From Geobacter sp. (GTDB lineage: Bacteria > Desulfobacterota > Desulfuromonadia > Geobacterales > Geobacteraceae), in the NCBI GenBank assembly GCA_003574885.1, contig PJFC01000009.1:62001-126000 (forward strand): DNA of 64,000 bases, read 5' to 3'. Shown one piece after another: positions 51,601 through 60,900 of this stretch (its first letter is position 1; the number at the start of each line of letters is the position of its first letter). The notes under the pieces are model-generated. The model was given only the letters and a program-made list of their open reading frames with translations. It was not told where the DNA came from and did not search any database. The translations under genes were made by a program, and so were the position numbers.

Positions 51601-54600
51601 CGTCGGCCATCCCGGTCGTTCCCCAGGGGATGCTCGCCGAATCGCTCCGGGTTACCCGGGAGAGCATGGCACTGCTGCAGAAGATGCAGGAGGAGACCGC
51701 CATGCTGCACCGCAGATTCCTGGAGGGACAGGAAACAGCGGGCAGGACCTTTCAGACGCTCCTGGATAACCAGCGCCAGATACTTGCAGGGGGAGGAAAC
51801 ATCGCCCCGGTTGCGCCGTTTGCTTCATGCCGGACGACTGCCGTCCCCACCCCCGCCGTGGAAACGTCGACCCCCCCGGCACCTGTTTCCGCAGCAGTCC
51901 GCCCGCCGGTCACCATGCCGGCAGCGCCACCACAAGCTCCCGCCAACCGGGTTGCGGAGACCCTTCTGGCCGTTGTGAGCGAGAAGACCGGCTACCCTGT
52001 CGAGATGCTCGATCTTGATATGGGGATGGACGCCGACCTGGGGATCGACTCCATCAAACGGGTCGAGATACTTTCCACCCTCCAGGAACGGCTTCCCGGC
52101 GCACCCGTCATCGGTCCCGAGCACCTGGGCACCCTCCGCACCCTGGGGGAAATCGCCCGCCATCTGGGAGCTGGCACCACGCCGCAGGCAGGAGCGGTTG
52201 CTCCCTCTGTTGCACCGGCCGCCGCGAACAACGTGGCGGAAACGCTCCTTGCCGTGGTGAGCGAGAAAACCGGCTACCCTGTCGAGATGCTCGATCTCGA
52301 TATGGGGATGGACGCCGACCTGGGGATCGACTCCATCAAACGGGTCGAGATACTTTCCACCCTCCAGGAACGGCTTCCCGGCGCACCCGTCATCGGTCCC
52401 GAGCACCTGGGCACCCTCCGCACCCTGGGAGAAATAGCCCGCCATCTGGGAGCAGGCATAGCGCCGCAGGCAAGCACACCGGTTGCTCCTTCTGTCGCCG
52501 AAAAATCCGCACCGGCAGAGCAATCAAAACCTGCTGCCTCGGCACACCCTGTCGTTCGGAGCACCATCATCCCGATTCCCCTCGACAGCGAGGACTCCGC
52601 CCCCCTCTCCCCGGCTTCCGGTGAGCTCTGGGTAACCGACGACGGTTCCACCCTTACGGCGGAACTCTGCACCATCCTCCGTGATCGCGGGTTCACACCG
52701 AAACTGATCTCCACCCGCGAGCTCCCCAAGATCACCCCCGCCAGCCTGTCGGGACTTGTGATAACCGCGCCGTTCCAGGGGACGGACGATCTCTTTCTCG
52801 AAGAGGCGTTCCTCCTTCTGCAAAGTGCCGCGCCGGCCCTGCGCCAGGGGGGGACAACCGGAGGCGCGATCTTCACAACCATTTCGCGCCTCGATGGAGC
52901 ATTTGGCACTACTTCCGGGGGACAGCTTGCGGACCCCCTCTCGGGTGGACTGGCCGGTCTCTCCAAGACAGCGGGCCACGAATGGCCCGAGGTTGCCTGC
53001 AAGGCCCTCGATCTGGGACAATTCGCCGATCCTGCGGCAGCGGCACGAGCCATCGCCGACGAGCTGTTTCGTTCCGGGCCGGTGGAAGTGGGACTAACTC
53101 CCGAAGGACGGATAACCCTCAGCCTGACCGAATTGCCGGCAGCCCCTATTCCTGCAGCCTTGCCCGTCAGCAGGGGGGATCTGATCGTCGTCACCGGCGG
53201 CGGCAGGGGAGTGACGGCGGCAGCGGCAGCGGCCCTTGCAGAGGCATGCCAGCCCGTTCTTCTCATCCTGGGAAGAAGCCCGGCACCCACGGAGGAGCCT
53301 GAGTGGCTCCGCAATCTCACGGAAGAGCCGCGCATCAAGCGGGCAATCCTGGAACAGGCCGGAGGGAAACTCCACCCGAGAGAGATCGAGGAGCGCTTCC
53401 GAACGGTTATTTCCGGCCGTGAATTGTCCTCCACCGTGGGCAGAATCGAAGCAGCGGGAGGCAAGGCCCTCTACCGCTCCGTGGATATTCGCGACGGAGC
53501 GGCGGTCAATGCCACCATAGAAGAAATCCGCCGTGAATACGGCCCTGTCCGCGGGATCGTCCACGGGGCGGGAGTGCTTGCCGACCGCCTCATCACCGAC
53601 AAGTCGCGGGAGCAGTTCTCCGCCGTTTACGGCACCAAGGTGGACGGACTCCGTGCGCTTCTGGCCGCAACCCGTAATGACGACCTCCGCTTCATCGCCC
53701 TCTTCTCCTCCTCCACCGGCCGTTTCGGTCGGACCGGCCAGGTGGATTACGCCGTTGCCAACGAAGTGCTCAACAAGCTTGCCCAGGCGGAAATGCGTCA
53801 CCTGCCTGCCTGCCGGACGGTCAGTATCAACTGGGGCCCGTGGGATGGCGGCATGGTGACTCCTGCCCTCAAAAAGGTCTTTGCCGGCGAAGGGATAAGT
53901 CTCATCGGCCTGGCGGAAGGGGTGGATTTTCTTGTCCGGGAAATAGCCGCAACGGATGGTCCGGTGGAGGTGGTTGCCCTTGCCTCTGCTCCAGAGGAAC
54001 TGGCAGCATCCCATCCTCCCGTTCGTTCCCAGGACCTCACGGAAGCGCTGAGTCTGACCCTGACCGTCGACGATTACCCGTTCCTCCGTTCCCATGTACT
54101 GGACGGAAAAGCGGTCCTACCCATGGCAGTGATTGTCGAATGGCTGGCCCACGGAGCGCTCCACGGCAATCCCGGCTTCCGTCTCCGCGGGTTCAACGAC
54201 CTGCGCATCTGCAAGGGGGTTGTTTTTGACCAGTCGACCCCCTGCACCATCCAGTTGCTGGCCGGACGCGCCGTAAAGCGTGAATCGTCCTATCTCGTCC
54301 CGGTCGAGCTTCACAGCATCGGGAAGGGTGGACAGCCGGTCCTCAATGCCCGGGCCGAGATCGTCCTGGCAATGCGGCTCACCGAAGGGATCAGGTCCAT
54401 CATCGAGATTCCCGCGACCCCCTACATTCTTCATAACGGCAAGCTGTACGACCGGGAACGCCTGTTTCACGGCCCGGACCTGCACGGCATCGAGCAGGTG
54501 GACGGCTGCTCGGCAAAGGGGATCGCCGCCGCCGTCAAGGTTGCCCCTCCACCGTCAAGCTGGATGAAACATCCCATCCGGAGCACCTGGCTGACCGATC

Positions 54601-54920
54601 CGCTGGTCATTGACAGTGCGTTCCAGCTCATGATCCTCTGGAGTTTCGAGAGGTTCGGCGCCGGTTCGCTTCCCTGCTTCGCCGGCCGCTACCGGCAGTT
54701 CCAGGAGACATTCCCCGAAGAAGGGGTCCAGGTCGTCATCCGTGTAACGGCCGAACGTGAACATGGCGCCACTGCCGACATGGAGTTTCTCGATCGCAAT
54801 TCGGGAAAACTGATCGCCCGGCTGGAAGGATACGAGTGCGTCATCGATCCCTCACTGGAGCGCGCTTTCCAGCGCAACCAGCTACCGCAGGCCGGCTGCG
54901 TGGAACGGGGAGCAGCCTGA
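48675..54920 (+). CDS. pfaA: PUFA-type synthase PfaA: KS-MAT-ACP-ACP-KR-DH
   Basis: This 2081-residue iterative megasynthase has the domain order of PfaA. Residues ~10-460 are a ketosynthase with catalytic Cys216 (DAACASS), EAHGTGT and a His in QIGHTKA. Residues ~565-880 are a malonyl transferase (PGQGAQYAGM, Ser677 in GHSYGE). A Pro/Ala linker follows, then two ACPs with the pantetheine Ser at 1126 and 1220 (LGIDSIKR). Next is a ketoreductase with its structural half (~1310-1790, TGGGRGVT, Tyr1692), then a polyketide-type dehydratase (HVLDGKAVLP, His1807; DSAFQ, Asp1980). Start is GTG 48675 or ATG 48681. No phosphopantetheinyl transferase lies in the window. Confidence 0.93.
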   Translation: MNMEEGKPEIPAGAAPLAIIGIGCLFPGAEDQNTYWANIREGVDAITDIPSTHWRTADYHDPDPKTADHTYGQRGGFISPFPFNPLEFNIPPNTLEAIDTSQLLGLVAAGQALKDAGYGPEKEYDRNRVSVILGVTGSLELVIPLGARLGHPIWKKAMKEAGIDDTVAEDAAKRISDSYVSWQENSFPGLLGNVVAGRISKQYDLSGTNCVVDAACASSLSALHLASMELDAGKADMVVTGGIDTFNDIFMYMCFSKTPALSPTGDAKPFDAGADGTILGEGLGIVVIKRLADAERDGDKIYAVIRGIGSSSDGKGDAIYAPSAAGQKKALLNAYRQADVTPESIELIEAHGTGTKVGDVVEVKALRQVYGEADRPWCALGTVKSQIGHTKAAAGAAGLIKVALALHHKVIPPTIKVKKPLDEVTSGPTPFYINTEKRPWIPRAGGPRRGAVSAFGFGGSNFHTVLEEYQPKMVSVDWDGNTQVIPFSGADIPALETALATITADIPWNELRGRAAAARAAFDGNAPCRLALVVERDRTNLAGLCTNALAMLRKNTAERWNTPDGACFSRTKPGKLGMVFPGQGAQYAGMLRDLACSFPQMIDSLTAADDGLMFPDDMRLSDLIYPIQAFDPAARNRQEEALRATEAAQPAIGAVSLGALRILESFGITAEAVAGHSYGELTALCAGGRLDETALHALSRLRGRLMGAGSGDKGGMLAIPAPLATVEQILAEEKLELVIANRNAPAQAILSGSSAEIDRAATIFAARKLTCKRLPVAAAFHSPLVADAATPFLAALADFDLSPGNMPVYANTTGAPYPADQAAAKELLAGQLARPVEFVAEIEAMYAAGIRTFVEVGPGARLTGLIDAILGEQDHIALALDASSGKRSGMVDLARTLAQLSVLGYGVRLKAWDEAYRPAAPSTTKKPAMTIPLCGANYVQPKPARPPVAPKPTVATVSSAPQAAAPAAAVSTVAAPSAIPVVPQGMLAESLRVTRESMALLQKMQEETAMLHRRFLEGQETAGRTFQTLLDNQRQILAGGGNIAPVAPFASCRTTAVPTPAVETSTPPAPVSAAVRPPVTMPAAPPQAPANRVAETLLAVVSEKTGYPVEMLDLDMGMDADLGIDSIKRVEILSTLQERLPGAPVIGPEHLGTLRTLGEIARHLGAGTTPQAGAVAPSVAPAAANNVAETLLAVVSEKTGYPVEMLDLDMGMDADLGIDSIKRVEILSTLQERLPGAPVIGPEHLGTLRTLGEIARHLGAGIAPQASTPVAPSVAEKSAPAEQSKPAASAHPVVRSTIIPIPLDSEDSAPLSPASGELWVTDDGSTLTAELCTILRDRGFTPKLISTRELPKITPASLSGLVITAPFQGTDDLFLEEAFLLLQSAAPALRQGGTTGGAIFTTISRLDGAFGTTSGGQLADPLSGGLAGLSKTAGHEWPEVACKALDLGQFADPAAAARAIADELFRSGPVEVGLTPEGRITLSLTELPAAPIPAALPVSRGDLIVVTGGGRGVTAAAAAALAEACQPVLLILGRSPAPTEEPEWLRNLTEEPRIKRAILEQAGGKLHPREIEERFRTVISGRELSSTVGRIEAAGGKALYRSVDIRDGAAVNATIEEIRREYGPVRGIVHGAGVLADRLITDKSREQFSAVYGTKVDGLRALLAATRNDDLRFIALFSSSTGRFGRTGQVDYAVANEVLNKLAQAEMRHLPACRTVSINWGPWDGGMVTPALKKVFAGEGISLIGLAEGVDFLVREIAATDGPVEVVALASAPEELAASHPPVRSQDLTEALSLTLTVDDYPFLRSHVLDGKAVLPMAVIVEWLAHGALHGNPGFRLRGFNDLRICKGVVFDQSTPCTIQLLAGRAVKRESSYLVPVELHSIGKGGQPVLNARAEIVLAMRLTEGIRSIIEIPATPYILHNGKLYDRERLFHGPDLHGIEQVDGCSAKGIAAAVKVAPPPSSWMKHPIRSTWLTDPLVIDSAFQLMILWSFERFGAGSLPCFAGRYRQFQETFPEEGVQVVIRVTAEREHGATADMEFLDRNSGKLIARLEGYECVIDPSLERAFQRNQLPQAGCVERGAA
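51948..52452 (+). repeat. Tandem ACP-coding duplication
   Basis: Two ~222-bp ACP-coding units repeat with a period of 282 bp (94 codons). Between 52017-52148 and 52299-52430 the DNA is identical for 132 bp including silent positions; the outer parts differ at several bases. Such identity points to recent duplication or ongoing gene conversion. Confidence 0.9.
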
Positions 54921-54923
54921 CCT

Positions 54924-57900
54924 ATGCAGCAAGCATCATCAGTGGCAATCGTCGGAATCGGGGGGATATTTCCCGACGCACCGGATCTTCAGCGTTTCTG
55001 GGATAATATACGCAACAGTCGCAGCGCCACCCGGGACGTTCCGCACGGAAGATGGCTCCTGCCTGCCGACGCTGCCTATGGTGCGGAAAAGGGTGCACCG
55101 GACCACGTTTATTCGCGCCGCGGCTGTTTCATAGACGGACTCCCCCCCCTGTCGGCTCTTGACGGTCTCTCCCTTAACCTGGAACGTCTGGCCGCACTTG
55201 ATCCCCTGTTTCACCTCCTGCTCCATGCGGGAAAAAGGGCGTTCGACGACGGCATCACCGACCGGCTCGACCGTTCCCGTGTGGGGGTGATCATTGGCAA
55301 CCTGGCCCTGCCGAGCGAGAAATCCGCCGCCCTTACCCGCCAATGGTTGGGAAGGACCTTCGAAGAGAAACTCCTCGGCAGCTCTCCCGATCAGACATCA
55401 ACCACCGACCCCCTCAACAGGTACGTTGCCGGCCTTCCCGCCGGCCTCCTCGCCCACGCCCTTGGCCTTGGAGGGGGGAGCTGTACCCTTGACGCCGCCT
55501 GCGCCTCATCCCTTTACGCCATCAAGCTCGCCGCCGACGAACTCCTCGCCGGTCGTGCCGACGCCATGCTGACCGGTGGCCTCTCCCGCCCCGACCCCCT
55601 CTATACCCAGATGGGCTTCTCCCAGCTCCGCGCCCTTTCCCGGCGGGGCATCTGTTCCCCCTTCGATGCAGCCGGAGACGGTCTCGTGGTCGGCGAGGGG
55701 TCCGGCATATTTCTGCTCAAGCGGACAGAGGACGCCCTGGCCCACGGTGACAGGATCTACGGAATCATCCGCGGTATCGGCCTTTCCAATGACGTCGGAG
55801 GAAGCCTGCTCGCCCCCATGGCCGAGGGGCAGCTGCGTGCCATGCGCGCCGCCTATGCCCGGGCGGGGTGGAACCCCGGCGACGTCGACCTGATCGAGTG
55901 CCACGCCACCGGCACCCCGGTAGGAGACGCGACCGAAGTGGCCAGCCTCCGGGAACTCTGGGGTGAAACCCCGCTACCGGAAGAGCGCTGCGTCATCGGC
56001 TCGGTCAAGTCCAACATCGGCCACCTCCTCACCGCCGCAGGCGCTGCCGCCCTGACAAAGGTTCTGCTCGCCATGACAGAGGGGACACTTCCCCCCACAG
56101 CAGGATTTACGGCCCCCCAGCCGGCAATGGATCTTGACAACTCACCATTCCGCGTCCTGACAGCCAGTACCCCCTGGCAGCGTCGTGGCGACCGGATTCC
56201 CCGGAGGGCTGCTGTCAGCGCCTTCGGCTTCGGCGGCATCAACGCCCACTTGCTCGTGGAGGAATGGCTTCCCGACACCGCCTACAGTTCCCGTACAACC
56301 CTCTCCTCCACAACGTCCCAACGCCCGCGCATCGCGGTTGTCGGCATGGATGCCCGTTTCGGTCCCTGGCAGTCCCTCCCGTCATTCCAGGAACGGGTTC
56401 TCGGCGGTGACACGGACAGAGAGCCCGCAGCACCCCGAACATGGTGGGGAGCTGAAGAGAGCGCCTGGTTTCGTGAAGAGGGGTACCACACGATCCCGTT
56501 CAACGGCTACTTCCTGGATAAGGTGACGGTTGCAGCCGAGCAGTTCCGGATACCGCCGCGCGAGATCGAGGAGATGCTCCCCCAGCAGCTCCTCATGCTC
56601 AACTCTGCTGCCGGCGCATTGGCGGATGCGGGGATGTCCCGGGAAGACAATCTTCGCTCCGGTGTCTTCATCGGCATTGCCCTCGACCTCAACTCGACCA
56701 ATTTCAGCTTCCGCTGGTCTCTTGCCCAACGGGCAACGGAGTGGGGAAACAGGCTGGGTAACCCCCTCACCGCCGACGAAGCAGCGGCCTGGACCACTTC
56801 ACTCCGTGACGCAGCCGGCCCGTCACTTACGGCCAACAGGACCATGGGGGCTCTCGGGAGCGTGGTGGCAAGCCGCATAGCCCGGGAATTCCGCGTCGGA
56901 GGTCCCAGTTTCACCATCTCCAGCGAAGAAAATTCCGGTATCCGCGCCCTGGAAACCGCGACCCGGCTCCTCCAGGCCGGAGATATCGACAGTGCGCTTG
57001 TGGGTGCCGTCGATCTCGCCGGGGATCTGCGCGCGGTCCTCGGCCACCACGGAGATCGCCCCTATTCCCCTTCCGGCCGGGCACTTCCCTTCGACAACCG
57101 TGCCGATGGGGGTATCGTCGGCGAAGGTGCGGCGGCGGTCGTCCTCAAGCGGCTCGAAGACGCAGAACGGGATGGCGACCGTATCTATGCGATTATTTGC
57201 GGAGTCGGCTCCGCCGGCGGGGACACGGTAACCCCGGGTAGTACACCCTATCGGCAGGCGTTGGAGCGGGCCTATGCCGACGCCGGCGTTGCACCTTCCA
57301 CCGTCAGCCTGCTGGAAGGCCATGGCAGCGGAAACCCGGCGGAAGATCGCATGGAAGCCCAGTCATTGGCCGCTTTCTTCGGTGATCTGCACCTTCCCGG
57401 GCGATCCTGCGCCCTCTCCAGCGTGGCAGGTGACATCGGCCAGACCGGCGCAGCCTCCGGTTTCGCCTCCTTTGTCCGGGGATGCCTCGCCCTTCACCGG
57501 GAAATCATCCCTTCCTGCCGTGGCGTGGAAAACCCCCTGGCGGACCTCGTCGGCAAGGGTCCGTTCTATCTCCCCCCGACCCCCCGCTACTGGCTCCGCA
57601 ACCGGGCCGACGGTCCGCGCCGCGCAGGGATCAGCTCTTTCGGCGTGGATGGTACCTGCTGCCACGTTGTGCTCGAAGGGTGGGAAACCAGCCCGGAGCT
57701 GGAACGTATCTCTGCGGTTGAACCCGGGGCCGAATTCCTCTTCACCCTGGGAGGAAACAGCGCTGAAGAGATTAAACTAAAACTTGATGGGTTGTCACAC
57801 AACCTGCGGGAAAACAACAATTCAACTCTCTATACTCTTGCCCGTGAGTGGCACGTCAGGGAGACAGCAACACCGTCCGGTCCCCTCACCCTGTCCCTGG

Positions 57901-60900
57901 TCGCCCGGAACCGGGAGGAACTGACCGCGCTCATCCACCAGGGGAATCAGACCCTTGCTTCCGGCAGTATCGTCTCCACCCTGTCACCCGTCCTCCGCGA
58001 CCGGTTGTTTTACTCCACCTCCCCCCTGGGGCGCGACGGAAAGATCGCCTTCGTCTTTCCCGGTTCGGGGAACCATTACCACGGCATGACCCTGGAGCTC
58101 TCCGCCCGCTGGCCCGGGATATTCCGTCGCCAGGACCGTGAAAACCTCTACCTCCGCAGCCAGTTCCAGCCGGAACTCTTCTGGAATGGGCCACTTCAGA
58201 CTGAGATCGACGACCATCGCGCCGTCATCTTCGGCCAGGTGGCTACGGGGTGTGCGGTCAGTGATGTGGTTCGGTCCTTCGCCATTCAACCGGCGGCGGC
58301 CATCGGCTACAGCCTCGGCGAATCGGCCGCGCTGTTCGCCATGGGCGCCTGGCGTGACCGGGACGGCATGCTGACGAGGATGCAGGCATCGACCCTCTTC
58401 ACCCGCGACCTTGCCGGTGAATGCCGGGCAGCCCAACGAACCTGGAAACTGAAGGAAGGAGCCACCGTTGACTGGAGTATCGGCGTGGTGGAGGCAACTG
58501 CCCGCGAAGTCCGCCAGGCCCTTCGCTCCACGGCCCGCGTCTACCTCCTCATCGTCAACACTCCCGACGAGTGCGTCATCGGTGGCGACGCCAAAGGGGT
58601 CAAACGGCTCGTCGCCATGCTCGGCTGCAGGTTCTTTCCACTGCACGGGGTCACCACGGTCCATTGCGAGGTGGCGCGCGAAGTGGCGGAGCCCTACCGG
58701 AACCTCCATCTTTTCCCGACCACACCCCCCAAGGGGATTACCTTCTACAGTGGCGCCAAGGGAGAAGCATACGACGTGAACAGGGAGAGTGCCGCTGACT
58801 CAATCCTCGCCCAGGCTCTCGACGGGGTCGATTATCCTGCCGTCATCGAATCTGCCTTCGACAGCGGCATACGGATTTTCCTCGAAATGGGTCCGGGGGG
58901 TTCCTGCAGCCGGATGATCGACCGTATCCTCGACGGCCGCCCCCATCTTGCCCGGTCAGCCTGTATTCCGGGTCAGGATACGGTATCATCCGTCCTGCGC
59001 CTGCTGGGAAACCTTGCGGCAGAGGGTGTGCCCATGGACCTTTCCCCGCTCTACACGGCGGAACCGCTGCAGCTCCAGCCGAAACGGGCGGACCACCTGA
59101 TTCACATCCACGCCGGAGGCACACCGTTTCAGCCGCCGTTGCCCCGCAAAACGACCGCTGTTCCTCCCGCGCCACACCCCCCGGTTGCCGCTGTCAGAAA
59201 CGAAAGAGCGACCGGACCGGCCACATGCGGTGCCAGTCACAGCGTTACTCCACCCCGGGCCATACCTCCTCAGGCTGGGGATAACCTACCTGCGCATGCC
59301 GGTGATAACGTCCACCCGTTATCTGCCGTGGAAGCGCTCCTGCCCGGCTTTGCGGCTGCACAGGATGCACAGCTCAAGGCGCACGAGGCGTATCTGAACT
59401 TCAGCGACGGGCTCGCCCGGACCATGGCGGATACCATTGCCTTCCAGCTTTCCCTTCAGCAGATGATCGAAGCTGCCGGAGACGGGGATTTCGCGGCGAC
59501 GGCGCCGGTGGCACCTTTGCAACCGGCCGTTAACGCCGCCTTTGATCGGGAGATGTGCCTGGAATTCGCCCGAGGGAGCGTGGGGAGGATGCTCGGTCCC
59601 GAATTCGCCGAAGCAGACAGCTTCCCGACACGGGTGCGGCTCCCCGATGACCCCCTCATGCTCGTCGACCGGATCATGACGGTAGAGGGGGAAGCAAAAT
59701 CAATGACCAGCGGAAGGGTGGTCACCGAGCACGACATCCACCCCAACGCCTGGTATCTGGACGGCAATCGCATCCCCACCTGTATCGCCGTTGAGGCGGG
59801 TCAGGCAGACCTCTTTCTCTCCGGCTATCTGGGTGTCGACTTCATCACCCGGGGACTGGCGGTCTACCGTCTCCTCGACGCGGTGGTGACCTTTCATCGC
59901 GGTCTTCCCGGACCGGGAGAGACCATCCACTACGATATCCGGATCGAGCGCTTCTTCCGCCAGGGGGAAACCCACCTCTTCCGCTTCCTCTTCGACGCCA
60001 CGGTGAACGGGGAACCGCTCCTCACCATGCGGGACGGCTGTGCAGGCTTCTTTTCAGCTGCGGAGCTCGAAGCGGGCAAGGGAATCGTCAGGCCGGCCCT
60101 CGACCTTCGTCCCCGCACCGGCACACGCCCCGTAGAGTGGGTAGAACTGGTTCCCATGGCACGGGAGAGTTATGATGCCGGTCGGCTTGACCGCCTCAGG
60201 AAAGGTGACCTTAACGGCTGCTTCGGAAGCTCCTTTGCCGACCTGCCGATTACCCACCCCCTCACCATCCCCGGTGGCAGGATGGAACTGGTCCACCGGG
60301 TTATGGAACTCGACCCCGCCGGCGGTCGCTACGGCATGGGCATCATCCGCGCCGAGGCGGATATCCGCCCCGACGACTGGTTCCTCACCTGCCATTTCGT
60401 CGACGACCGGGTCATGCCCGGCACCCTCATGTACGAGTGCTGCATGCACACCCTCCGCATCTTCCTCCTCCGGATGGGATGGGTTGCCGAGTCGGGCAGT
60501 GCGGGATGGGAGCCGGTGCCGGGGGTTGCGAGCCAACTCCGCTGCCGGGGACAGGTACTGGAAACGACAAAAATCGCCGCCTACGAGGTGAGCGTCCGGG
60601 AGCTGGGATACAGCCCCGAGCCGTACGCCATCGTGGACGCCCTCATGTACGCCGACGGCAAGCCGATCGTCGAAATCACCAGCATGTCGGTCCGGCTCAC
60701 CGGAACGACGAAGGAACAGCTGCTGGCTCTCTGGCAACATGGACAAGGGCGCGGCAAGCAGCGCCCCGACAGTGACGAATCCATACAGAAGCCCGCCATC
60801 TACACCAAGGAGCAGATCCTCGCCTACAGCAACGGCAAGCCGTCCGAAGGGTTCGGCGAACCGTACCGGATATTCGACAGCGGACGGAAGATCGCCCGGC

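Noticed and set aside
51948-52452. Direct repeats as a possible CRISPR array or mobile element
   Set aside because: The two units are in-frame ACP domains with the pantetheine serine; there are no short regular spacers.
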